Positions 42,723 through 50,860 of a stretch of DNA of 64,000 bases are shown piece after piece; within the stretch, counting starts at the first letter, position 1; every line of letters begins with the position of its first letter. The stretch lies in contig JAUJNG010000012.1 in the NCBI GenBank assembly GCA_030448265.1, positions 124,001 through 188,000 on the forward strand. Reading direction: 5' to 3'. A model generated the notes under the pieces. It made no database searches. It was given only the letters and a program-made list of their open reading frames with translations, and had not been told where the DNA came from. This stretch comes from Abditibacterium sp. (GTDB taxonomy: Bacteria > Armatimonadota > Abditibacteriia > Abditibacteriales > Abditibacteriaceae). Made by a program: the position numbers and the translations under genes.

Positions 42723-45700
42723 ATGAAGTCGTTTTCCCTCTTTTTATTCCTGATACTCATGGTAACTGCCGCCGGTTCCGCCGAGGCCCAAAATCCCCAG
42801 CGCGAGGCCGCCGGTTTGGTCGATTCCATCGACATCGCGCAGCCACGAAGCGAAGCAGACCACGCTTTTGCTTCTCACGGGAAGGTGTCGCGGCAAATAA
42901 GCGGCGAGTGGGTCGGCGGGCACGACCTGCGGCGCCTGGCGCGCACCGTGAGCGGAATGGGCAGTTGGGTGAGCTATCGCCTCAAGGTGCCGCGCGGCGT
43001 GCCGCTGACTCTGGAGTTCGAAGAATTGGAAAACCGCGCCGTGCCCCATCAGGACGCGGTGCGCGCTTATTCGCTATGGATTGACGGCAAACGCGCTTAT
43101 TTTCGCACCGCTCAGGCCAGTAGTGGCGGCGCGCTCCACTTTTTCGTGCCGGTGGCGCCGCGCCACAGGGACTTTCTCGATTTAAAAATTGGGAACGAAA
43201 CCGAGACGCCTTTCCATCTGGGCCGCATCTGGGCTTTCGCCGATTTTCCCCGCTACTTCGAGCGCGCGGGAATGGCGGTGCCTTATCATCTGGCGCCGAC
43301 ACTTCACCTCAGCTTCCACAACAGGGAAGCCGACGCGCAAAAACTCAGGGCGATAAAAACTTCGTTTGGCGCGCATCCCCACGCGCGGCCCGCCTGGACG
43401 ACGTGGCTGACCTACGCCAACCTCAGCGACACCGAAATCGCGCAAAGGCTCGATTATATGCTGTCGCTGGCGCAGGAGTTCGATTTGCCGCTCCAGCTCA
43501 GCCTCGATAGCTGGTGGGGCAGCACGCCCAACGGCAGCGACGGACAGGGCGGTTTCTGGTCGGATGTGGAGTATCAGCAGGTGGTTTACAACCAGACCCA
43601 AGGGCGCTTCGAACTGTCGATTCCCAATCGCTGGGGCAACACGCCCTGGCTTTCGGTGAGCCATCCGCGCCTCAACGCCTTCAAAGTGGCGCGCCTTCAA
43701 ACCGCGATGCGGATGCTGCACGAACGCCAGCTTCGGCTTCGTGCGCAGGGCAAGGCGGGCCTGATTTTGGCCGTCAACCTCGATAACGAGCCGGTTTACT
43801 GGGCGACGGGCAACGCTGGTCTGGGCAGCGACATTCTGCTCGCCGATTTTGGCGCCCCCACCGTGGAGGCCGCGCGGCGCGATGGGGTGAATCTCGATCC
43901 CACTGACGGCCTCAATTTCGCCGAGCGTTTTTGGCTGTGGCGCAACCTTTTGGGCTATCAGGAACTGATCGCGGGCGCCGCCGCCAACGCGGGGCGCGAG
44001 GCGATAATCGTCGATGCAAAGGGCGTTCACGCCCCCGCCGAGCCTCTGCGCGACAACATTTACACCCAGGCTTTTGTTGCCAACGCGGCATTGCAGTTTC
44101 CGATGCAAAATCCGGCTTACCCGCTCTGGGAAACCGGCGCGCCGGCCAGTGCGCGCGTGGGCGGCGAATGGAACGGCGACTCCAGGCGCGAGCGCGAAGC
44201 AGTTTTGCACCAGCTGCCCCTGGGCCGAACCGCTCAGGTGAACGCCGAAAGCGGGAGCAGAGTCTCGGAAATGGTCGGGGTGCGCCCAGGTTATGCACTC
44301 GGACAGCGTTATTACGCGCTCTATAATTACCCGCTCGACAAAATGGACGTGGCGGCCAGCGAAATCCGCGACACCTCGCAACCTTTCGAGCCGCTTCGCT
44401 ATGAGCGCGTGCTGCGCGAAGAAACTTTTGTCGATGACGGTTGGCACCTTCGCGCCCTGGAAGTGAGCGGCCTCGAACGCGGCGTGATCGGCAACACGAC
44501 CGCCGTCGCGCTTCATCCCACTGCCGAAAACAAGCGCGGCTGGATCACCTATCGTCTCGACGGCCCCAAAGGAGGTTTCGAGGGCTTAAACATCGAAGTG
44601 TCGGGCCGCGCTTTCGTGTCGCAGGCGAAGAATCCCAACGTTTTCATCCGCGTTCTGGCCGGAACTCAAAAAGACGGCGCTTCGATGCGCGAATTCGGAC
44701 GCATTTCCGATAGTGGCGACATCAACGCCATTCACCGCTTCGATTTATCGCCCGCCGCGCGCGGCCAGAAAGCGGTTTTCGTGCGCCTCGAACTCAGCGC
44801 CGACCAACTCCCTGAGAGCGTCCTGAGCTGGTGCGCGATTTACCAGCTTCGTTTCACCCAGCCCTGGCCCGCCTCGCTCACCGAGGGCCTGGCAGCTCAG
44901 GGCGAATCCCTCGAACGGCACCGCCAGCAAAACCTGCTGGTGAGCTGGCGCCGCGATGCCGAACTCGCTATCGCACGCCTTTCGGGCCGGAGTTCCGCCG
45001 CGCCGCCGCGCGCTCTGGCCGAAGCGCGGCAGGCTTTGGCGCGCGGTGAATATGCCGCCGCTTATCGCCGCGCGACTGAGGCGTCTCATTTCGCGCTGCC
45101 AGGCGCGAGGTATCATGTCGTGGCGCCAGGACGCTTGGCGCCTTATCCCATCTGGGTGCAGAGCAGCGCGCCGCTCACTTTCACGCTTTTCGAATTCAAT
45201 CGCGACGGCGCCGCCTTCGCCCTCGAAAGCGAGCAAAGCGCGCCGGTCAAAATCGAATTTGGCGGGTTGGCGGGCGGCAAAAGCTACTCGATATTGGCGG
45301 GAACGCAAGGGCAGGGGAGTTGGATTCTGCGCCCGACGCGCGCGAACGACGGCCCCGAAATCACCCGTCTCACCGCCGATGCTGCGGGCAAAGTCATCTG
45401 GACGGCGCCCGCGTCAAAAAATCGGCCCGCAACGGAAGAACGCGTAGTTCGGGGCATTTTTCGCGCGTTGATGAGCGAGGCGCCGCCGGTTCTTTCGTTC
45501 TGGCGCGAGGACGGGCGCGGCTACGAGCGCGTGCCCATCGAAGAAACGACCCCCATTTTGCGCGGCGAAGCGGGGCAGGAAAAAATCGCTCTTTTCAACC
45601 AGTTGCAGCGCGGCGACGACATTTCGGTTTTCTACGACGACGCGGGAAGGGCGGCGCGCGTGGTGGCCCAAACTCTCAGCTTCGAAGACGTGGTTGCTGA

Positions 45701-45944
45701 GGCGGGGCCGCTGACGCCCCGCTCCATGCCCTTTGTGCGCTTTCACGGCTCTGAAACTCGTCACGTCATTGATCTCAGCGCGCCGCTCTGGGTTTCGGAC
45801 ACCGACTCGACAAAATCAACGACATTCCGCAGCGTGCCGCTCGGAACGGGTGCTGCTAAAGCGGGCGATATCGTCAGGGTGCGTCTCAATCCGCGTTCAG
45901 GACGGGTATTCGAACTGTGGAAGCTTCGGCCCGCAAAGCCGTAA
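42723..45944 (+). CDS. Large secreted glycoside hydrolase-like protein
   Basis: The 1073-aa protein starts with a signal peptide (FSLFLFLILMVTAAGSAEAQ). A beta-sandwich follows (VSYRLKVPRGVPLTLEFEEL, YSLWIDGKRAYFRTAQ), and a TIM-barrel-like region covers about residues 190-500: DLPLQLSLDSWWG, LILAVNLDNEPVYWATGN with a likely acid/base Glu in NEP, and AIIVDAKGVHAP. Two more beta-rich domains end the protein. The clan A-type pattern suggests an exo-acting glycosidase. It follows the LacI-controlled gene across the palindromic element. Specificity is unknown. Confidence 0.72.
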   Translation: MKSFSLFLFLILMVTAAGSAEAQNPQREAAGLVDSIDIAQPRSEADHAFASHGKVSRQISGEWVGGHDLRRLARTVSGMGSWVSYRLKVPRGVPLTLEFEELENRAVPHQDAVRAYSLWIDGKRAYFRTAQASSGGALHFFVPVAPRHRDFLDLKIGNETETPFHLGRIWAFADFPRYFERAGMAVPYHLAPTLHLSFHNREADAQKLRAIKTSFGAHPHARPAWTTWLTYANLSDTEIAQRLDYMLSLAQEFDLPLQLSLDSWWGSTPNGSDGQGGFWSDVEYQQVVYNQTQGRFELSIPNRWGNTPWLSVSHPRLNAFKVARLQTAMRMLHERQLRLRAQGKAGLILAVNLDNEPVYWATGNAGLGSDILLADFGAPTVEAARRDGVNLDPTDGLNFAERFWLWRNLLGYQELIAGAAANAGREAIIVDAKGVHAPAEPLRDNIYTQAFVANAALQFPMQNPAYPLWETGAPASARVGGEWNGDSRREREAVLHQLPLGRTAQVNAESGSRVSEMVGVRPGYALGQRYYALYNYPLDKMDVAASEIRDTSQPFEPLRYERVLREETFVDDGWHLRALEVSGLERGVIGNTTAVALHPTAENKRGWITYRLDGPKGGFEGLNIEVSGRAFVSQAKNPNVFIRVLAGTQKDGASMREFGRISDSGDINAIHRFDLSPAARGQKAVFVRLELSADQLPESVLSWCAIYQLRFTQPWPASLTEGLAAQGESLERHRQQNLLVSWRRDAELAIARLSGRSSAAPPRALAEARQALARGEYAAAYRRATEASHFALPGARYHVVAPGRLAPYPIWVQSSAPLTFTLFEFNRDGAAFALESEQSAPVKIEFGGLAGGKSYSILAGTQGQGSWILRPTRANDGPEITRLTADAAGKVIWTAPASKNRPATEERVVRGIFRALMSEAPPVLSFWREDGRGYERVPIEETTPILRGEAGQEKIALFNQLQRGDDISVFYDDAGRAARVVAQTLSFEDVVAEAGPLTPRSMPFVRFHGSETRHVIDLSAPLWVSDTDSTKSTTFRSVPLGTGAAKAGDIVRVRLNPRSGRVFELWKLRPAKP

Positions 45945-45969
45945 AAAGCGATTATTTAACTCCACCTTT

Positions 45970-46086
45970 GGGGGCAAACCACAGAGACACGGAGACACAG
46001 AGAAAAAAAGAGAAGAACAAGAGGCGGAGAGACTGAAAAGACGGGCCTGTGCCCCTTTTCTCTCCGTGTCTCTGTGGTTTGCCCCC
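45970..46086. repeat. Perfect 26-bp inverted repeat (cagagacac family)
   Basis: Arms 45970-45995 and 46061-46086 are exact complements and contain accacagagacacggaga. Related arms are at 31195, 50331 and 62715. It lies after the large glycosidase gene. Confidence 0.92.
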
Positions 46087-46124
46087 CAGATCTGGAGTAT
46101 GTGGGGAACGATTCTGACAAGTCT

Positions 46125-46250
46125 GCTCGACTGAAGGCAGCGCTGTCCGGCGCGAGCGCCAACTGTTCGCCTGCGCGGACATGACTCGCCTTTTTCGACG
46201 CAGGTCGAAAGTTGGCACGAAGTGCCAGATAGCGCCGACTTCAGTCGAGC
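46125..46250. repeat. Branched inverted repeat with gactgaag arms
   Basis: The arms gctcgactgaaggcagcgct (46125-46144) and 46231-46250 pair with two mismatches. Small internal hairpins (for example around ggcacgaagtgcc) make it branched. The arm shares gcgactgaagt-type sequence with the elements at 3278 and 4658. It ends just before the btuF stop. Confidence 0.75.
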
Positions 46251-46260
46251 GGACAGAGTT

Positions 46261-47133
46261 TTATCCCAGGCGTCGCGCTTCATCGGGGCGCGGCGCTTCA
46301 CAGCCATCGGGGTGAAAAATCCCCGCTAAAACTTCGACGCCGCGCACCGTCGCGGGCGTGCAGCGCGAAAACAGCGCGGTCGCGTCCACCGCCCACATTT
46401 CGCGCGCGCCCAGCGATTGCAGTTCGTTCTCAATTGCGCGGCTTTGCGCGATGGTTTCGTCCAAATCGTAGCCGCACGGCGCCAGAATCACGATTTCCGC
46501 TTTCGCCTCGATAATTTCGTCCCAGCTCGCGCGCCGCGACGCTTCGCCCGCGCCGCTCAAAACGTGCCTGCCGCCCGCGATTTCGACCATCTCCGGCACC
46601 CAGTGGCCACCCAGAAACGGCGGGTCGCTCCATTCCAACACCAATATTCGCGGTTTTTCCTTTTCCGCGACCACTTTTCGCACCTTCTGAAGCCGATTTT
46701 GCAGCGAATCGATCAACGCTTCGGCACCGGCGCCCGTCGCGCTGGCCACGTTGCGAAGGTCGTCCCACAAACCTTCAAACGAAACCGCCGACAGATTGAG
46801 CAGCTTCGCATTGGGCGGCAAATCGCGCGCGGCGGTTTGCGAGTTGACGGCGCAGACATCGCAAATCGTCTGCGTTAGCACCACATCGGGATTGAGTTCG
46901 CGCAGCAATTCGCGATTGGTTTGGTAAAGCGATTCGCCCGACGCGACAGCGCCCGAAACGTCGGCGTCGATTTGCGCGGGCGCTAAATCCGAGTCGATAA
47001 TCGAGCGCGTCAAGACCGGCAGGTGCGCGGTTTTGGGGTTGTCGCAGCAGTGCGAAATGCCCACCAGCGAATCGGCGAGGCCAAGCGCGCACACGATGTC
47101 GGTGCCGGAAGGAATCAGAGAGGCGATTTTCAT
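46261..47133 (-). CDS. btuF: Cobalamin-binding protein BtuF-like
   Basis: The 290-aa protein resembles BtuF-type cobalamin-binding components of ABC transporters. IASLIPSGTDIVCALGLADSLVGISHCCDNP is the standard opening. LLRELNPDVVLTQTICDVCAVN and the later ILVLEWSDPPFLGGHWVPEMVEIAGGRHVL are characteristic. It has no signal peptide, unlike Escherichia coli BtuF, so it may be a cytoplasmic or divergently exported relative. The ABC permease and ATPase genes are not in the window. It lies downstream of BtuB and the riboswitch on the same strand. Confidence 0.85.
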   Translation of the reverse strand: MKIASLIPSGTDIVCALGLADSLVGISHCCDNPKTAHLPVLTRSIIDSDLAPAQIDADVSGAVASGESLYQTNRELLRELNPDVVLTQTICDVCAVNSQTAARDLPPNAKLLNLSAVSFEGLWDDLRNVASATGAGAEALIDSLQNRLQKVRKVVAEKEKPRILVLEWSDPPFLGGHWVPEMVEIAGGRHVLSGAGEASRRASWDEIIEAKAEIVILAPCGYDLDETIAQSRAIENELQSLGAREMWAVDATALFSRCTPATVRGVEVLAGIFHPDGCEAPRPDEARRLG

Positions 47134-47140
47134 ATTTGGG

Positions 47141-47265
47141 GAATAGGACGCTAACTTCGTTCGCTACCTTCGGACGCAATGCCTTCGGCAAACGCCACTT
47201 TTTTGAAAATCAGAGTAGCGAAAAAGTAGCGTCCAAAGGTAGCGAACGAAGTTAGCGTCCTATTC
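47141..47265. repeat. Perfect 30-bp inverted repeat, same family as 18493-18612
   Basis: Arms 47141-47170 and 47236-47265 are exact complements (gaataggacgctaacttcgt and on). They match the arms at 18493-18612 for about 26 bp. The right arm supplies the stop codon of the YhaM-like gene (47260-47262). Confidence 0.93.
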
Positions 47266-48282
47266 CGCTTCGGTTTCGGCTTTGAGTTCGCGCATTTTGC
47301 CGACGTAAACCATTTTCTGCGGCGCGAACGGCAGATTGTGCCAGCCGCCAGTCGTGGCGAAATCGCCTTCGCCCTCGGTTTTTTCGGCGCACTGCGCGAC
47401 TTTGGCGCTCAGGTTGTCGCATTGGCTTAAAATGAGGGCTTCGGCGCACATCGGGCGCTTGGCGGCACCGTATTCCGGCTCGCCGTGATGACTCAGAATC
47501 AGGTGCATCAATTCGTGCTTGAGGCGCGGCGGGAAACCCTCGATTTTCTCCGCCGCGCTCGCCACGATGCACGAACCTAAAACGATATGCCCCACCAATC
47601 GGCCCGCGTGGGTGTATTCGATTTTGCCGCTCGAAAAATCGCATTCCATCTCCTCGATTTTGCCGATGTCGTGCAAAAGCGCGGCGGAGATCAACAAATC
47701 GCGGTCAATGTGAGGCAGCGCGCCCGCCAGTCGTTCGCACAAAAGCGCGACTTCGCCGGAGTGTTCGAGCAAACCGCCGCGATAGGCGTGATGGTTATGG
47801 GTCGCGGCGGGCGTGTGGGAAAAACGCCGCCAGAACTCGCCGTCATGCCGGAAGATTTCTTTGAGAAGCGCGCGGAAATGCGGGTCGCGCACGGTGCGAA
47901 TCAGGTCGTTGAAACGGGCTTGATGGGCGCGAAAATCGCCGCACATCGGCATCTCGAAACGCGATAAATCCTCCGGCGGGGGGATGATTTGCAGGTTTTC
48001 CAGCGAAATCTGCCCGCGAAAGTGACCGGTGGCGACTTTGCCGTCGCATTGAATAAACGTCGCGCCGTGCAAAACCGCAAGTTCGAGGGCGGGTTTGTCG
48101 AAGCAGCGCACCTCGCGCGAGCCGGTGTTGTCGGCGACGGTGCAGACCACGAAAAACCCGTTTTCGCGCTGCTTGTAGGGCCGGTGTTCGGGCAGCGAAA
48201 CGCGCCAGGTGGCGTCGAAAAAGGTGTCTCCGTCGCGCAGTTCGGATAAAAAAGGCGCGCGGCGCGGGGCGTTGGGAGGCAT
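47260..48282 (-). CDS. YhaM-like 3'-5' exoribonuclease
   Basis: The 340-aa protein has an N-terminal OB-fold (VVCTVADNTGSREVRCFDK, FIQCDGKVATGHFRGQISLENLQI) and an HD metal-dependent phosphohydrolase domain. HNHHAYRGGLLEHSGEVALLCERL and ALLHDIGKIEEMECD hold the metal-binding His and Asp pairs, and LILSHHGEPEYGA the next ones. This is the YhaM layout, a 3'-5' exonuclease for RNA or single-stranded DNA. It lies between btuB and btuF on the same strand with palindromes on both sides, so its presence in this operon may be accidental. Confidence 0.9.
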   Translation of the reverse strand: MPPNAPRRAPFLSELRDGDTFFDATWRVSLPEHRPYKQRENGFFVVCTVADNTGSREVRCFDKPALELAVLHGATFIQCDGKVATGHFRGQISLENLQIIPPPEDLSRFEMPMCGDFRAHQARFNDLIRTVRDPHFRALLKEIFRHDGEFWRRFSHTPAATHNHHAYRGGLLEHSGEVALLCERLAGALPHIDRDLLISAALLHDIGKIEEMECDFSSGKIEYTHAGRLVGHIVLGSCIVASAAEKIEGFPPRLKHELMHLILSHHGEPEYGAAKRPMCAEALILSQCDNLSAKVAQCAEKTEGEGDFATTGGWHNLPFAPQKMVYVGKMRELKAETEAE

Positions 48283-48284
48283 AA

Positions 48285-48470
48285 AATCACCGCGAGAAGA
48301 AAAGGCTAAAGGATGAAGGCTCTTTTAAAGGCTAAAGGATGAAGGCTAAAGGATGAATCACGCAGGGCTGCGAAAACTGGAAGTGATTTAGCCTTTAGCC
48401 TTCATCCTTTAGCCTTTAGCCTTTAAAAGAGCCTTCATCCTTTAGCCTTTTCCGTTCTTGCGGTGATTTT
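48285..48470. repeat. Long inverted repeat of ctaaagg/atgaagg words
   Basis: The arms of about 75 bp (48285-48361 and 48383-48470) are the longest here. They are made of the words ggctaaa, ggatgaa and ggctctttta. The two arms carry the same words in partly different order, and both end in atcaccgc-like sequence. The same words recur at 61683-61778. It lies between btuB and the YhaM-like gene. Confidence 0.9.
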
Positions 48471-50319
48471 AAAACGCCAGCGTCTTGATGCCAACCGCCA
48501 CATTAAACCTCGGCGCCGGAAAACCGGCGACTTCCTCATAACGACGATTGAGCAAATTGCCGAAGCGCGCATAAATTTCCGGCCCCGCTTTGAGGCGATA
48601 ACCGAGAGTCAAATCGACGCGCGTGTAGCCGCCGTATTCGCGGGCGACGAATTCATCGACGAAATTGGCGTCGAATCGCCGGCCTTGCGCGATAACGCCC
48701 AAATCGAGGGAAATTGGGCCGCGCGTGGCAATCAAATCCGCCGTGGTGCTGAATTTGGGGCGGCGCAAAAGCGGGCCCGATGAGGAATTGGTGTTGAGAA
48801 AAGTCTGATTGGCGATGAGGCGCAAATTGCGCGTCAGGGGCCGGTCGAGTCCGATTTCCACGCCCGATGTGCGTGCGCGGTTGATGTTGGTCGGCATCGA
48901 GGCGCCCGACGCGAAACCGATCAGATCGCGGATGCGGTTGTTGAAATAGGTGACTTCGATTTGCCCGCCGTCGCGAATCTGGTGCTGCACGCCGAAGTCG
49001 AGGCCGCGCGAGCGTTCCGGCTGCAAATCGGGGTTGCCGAAGTTGGGAAAATACAGCGAGTCGAACGCGGGCGCTTTGAACGCGGTGCCGTAGGTCGCTT
49101 TGAGGCGCGTTCGCGGGTTGACATCGAAAGCCGAGGCGAGGCGATAGCTCGTGAAACCGCCGAACTGCGAGTTGTCCTCGCGCCGCACGCCAGGAACCAG
49201 ACTTAAACGCCCGCTCCTGAACTCGTTTTGCAGAAAGACGGCGCGCGTCGAGGTCGAATTGTCGTATTGCGAGTTGCCAAAACTCGAACTGGAAAAGACA
49301 TCGGCGCTTTCGCGGCGCTCTTCCACGCCCGCCGTGAGCGTATTGCGCCCGAAATCGTAGGCGGTTTGCGCTTCGATGGTTCGCACGCGGTTGTTGAAAA
49401 GGGAGGGCAGAGGCGCGGGATTGTCGGCGTCGCGGGTGTCGTCGTCGCGCAGGCTGCGGTCGTAGACGCCGAAAAGAAGCTGGTCGCGGCGTTTTCCGGC
49501 GCGGTTGGTGAACTGGAGCGAATAGTTGGTGTCGCGCGAATCGTCGCGCTGGAGCGGGTCGAAACTTAAGTTCCGCTGGCCAGGCACGCCGAACTTCGCC
49601 CGCGACGAGCGCACGATGAACGCCAAATTCTGGTTTTGGCCCAGCGCGCGGTCGAGGCGCAGCGAGGCGCCGGTGTTTTTGTAATCGTCGTTTTGGAACT
49701 GGCCGTTCGTATCGAGCCGGAAAACCGACAGCGAAACACCGGTTCCACCCACATTGCCGCGCGCTTCGACGGTCTGGCGGTTGGTGGAAAAATTGCCGAA
49801 TTCCAATTGCCCGCCGCCCTTGAGCGGCCCAACTCCGCGCCGCGTGATGATGTTGATCACGCCGCCGATGGCATCGGAGCCGTAGAGCGCGCTGCCAGGG
49901 CCGCGCAGAATTTCGATGCGCTCGATGTTTTCGGCGGGAATCTGGCCGAAATCGAAGCGCCCGTCGGACGGATTGTTGGCGCGCACGCCGTCCATCAAAA
50001 CCAGGGTGTGATTGGAATTGGTGCCGCGCGTGAACACCGAAGTGGTTTTGCCGCGCGTGCCCGATTGGGCGAGCGAAACGCCAGGCGAAAGCCGCACCAA
50101 ATCGGCGAGATCGAAGGTTTCGCGCGCCTCGATTTGCTCGCGCGTGATGACGGTCACGGTCGAAGGCGTAGCGTTGAGCGGGCGCGGGTTGCGCTCGGCG
50201 GTGACGACGATCACGGTTTCTTTTTCGTCGGCGGGAGTGGGGGTGGGCGTCGCGGCGGGGTCTTGAGCCAGAACGGGCGCGGCGAGCAGCGAAATAAGAG
50301 CGAGCGGTGAAATTTTCAT
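48469..50319 (-). CDS. btuB: TonB-dependent vitamin B12 receptor (BtuB-like)
   Basis: The 616-aa outer-membrane protein has a signal peptide (KISPLALISLLAAPVLAQ), a Pro/Thr linker and a TonB-box-like ETVIVVTA. A plug domain follows (TPSTVTVITREQIEARETFDLADLVRLSPGVSL, VLMDGVRANNP, IERIEILRGPGSALYGSDAIGGVINIITRRG), then a 22-strand-type barrel ending in phenylalanine. A cobalamin riboswitch and terminator lie upstream, so the substrate is almost certainly a corrinoid. It proves an outer membrane and a TonB system in this organism. Confidence 0.94.
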   Translation of the reverse strand: MKISPLALISLLAAPVLAQDPAATPTPTPADEKETVIVVTAERNPRPLNATPSTVTVITREQIEARETFDLADLVRLSPGVSLAQSGTRGKTTSVFTRGTNSNHTLVLMDGVRANNPSDGRFDFGQIPAENIERIEILRGPGSALYGSDAIGGVINIITRRGVGPLKGGGQLEFGNFSTNRQTVEARGNVGGTGVSLSVFRLDTNGQFQNDDYKNTGASLRLDRALGQNQNLAFIVRSSRAKFGVPGQRNLSFDPLQRDDSRDTNYSLQFTNRAGKRRDQLLFGVYDRSLRDDDTRDADNPAPLPSLFNNRVRTIEAQTAYDFGRNTLTAGVEERRESADVFSSSSFGNSQYDNSTSTRAVFLQNEFRSGRLSLVPGVRREDNSQFGGFTSYRLASAFDVNPRTRLKATYGTAFKAPAFDSLYFPNFGNPDLQPERSRGLDFGVQHQIRDGGQIEVTYFNNRIRDLIGFASGASMPTNINRARTSGVEIGLDRPLTRNLRLIANQTFLNTNSSSGPLLRRPKFSTTADLIATRGPISLDLGVIAQGRRFDANFVDEFVAREYGGYTRVDLTLGYRLKAGPEIYARFGNLLNRRYEEVAGFPAPRFNVAVGIKTLAF

Positions 50320-50330
50320 GATGATAATTC

Positions 50331-50408
50331 ACCACAGAGACACAGAGGCACAGAGAAGAAAGAGGGGTTTGGCCTCAAAAAATCTCTGTGTCTCCGCGTC
50401 TCTGTGGT
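50331..50408. repeat. Inverted repeat in the btuB leader (cagagacac family)
   Basis: The 26-bp arms 50331-50356 and 50383-50408 (accacagagacacagaggca and on) pair with three mismatches. It lies between the riboswitch terminator and the btuB start codon, about 12 nt from the ATG, where its folding could affect translation. Confidence 0.85.
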
Positions 50409-50420
50409 TAAAAAACAAAA

Positions 50421-50446
50421 ACCCCGACTTCCAAAGAAATCGGGGT
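50421..50446 (-). terminator. Riboswitch-associated intrinsic terminator
   Basis: On the minus strand accccgatttc pairs with gaagtcggggt around a tttg loop (one G-T pair), followed by TTTTTGTTTTTT. It lies downstream of the cobalamin riboswitch, so B12 binding probably leads to termination before btuB. Confidence 0.88.
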
Positions 50447-50514
50447 GAAAACACGCGCGCTGCGCCGCCAAAAAATGGAGCGAAGCCCTGGTGCTTCACC
50501 CCTTTCCCTCGAAG

Positions 50515-50690
50515 GCGTGTAACTCGCGCTGCCGGTCGGTCTCCTGACTCATCGCTTCAACCTCGGCCCGTCTTCCCAAGCTCGAAAGCTCAGTGACAAT
50601 GGGCGTCGTCGGCGACTACAGTGGCGGGGCCGTGCTTTTGGGTTTGAAACCTCAGCGTTCCCGAAATTCGCATTCGAATTTCATACCGGC
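50515..50690 (-). promoter_or_regulatory. Cobalamin riboswitch
   Basis: Read on the minus strand, the region has the consensus order: gggaacgctgaggt with a following aacc, then ggccccgccactgta (core), then the B12 box gagtcaggagaccgaccggc. Variable helices lie between. The exact 5' limit is approximate. It precedes a terminator and btuB, which fits repression by adenosylcobalamin or another corrinoid. Confidence 0.93.
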
Positions 50691-50780
50691 AGCGGAAAAT
50701 ATTGGATTGTGCGTTGCGATTCTAACGAAGGCGCGCGCGGGTGTCAAATTGAGATTTTGGGTGCGGAATCAGGGCCTTGG

Positions 50781-50808
50781 TTGGGAATCGTGGGTGTTTT
50801 TTTATGAT
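50781..50808 (+). promoter_or_regulatory. Candidate promoter for the type III R-M genes
   Basis: ttggga (50781-50786) and tatgat (50803-50808) have a 16-bp spacer. The mod ATG follows 52 nt later with AAAAGGAA as ribosome binding site. The riboswitch of btuB starts in the opposite direction about 90 nt away. Confidence 0.4.
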
Positions 50809-50860
50809 ATAGGCCGTTTTTCGCGTCTTTTTCTGCAAAAATTAAAAGGAAATTCGCATT

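Noticed and set aside
48301-48450. CRISPR-like repeats
   Set aside because: The repeated words are contiguous and form two mirrored arms; there are no regular spacers of constant length and no cas genes.
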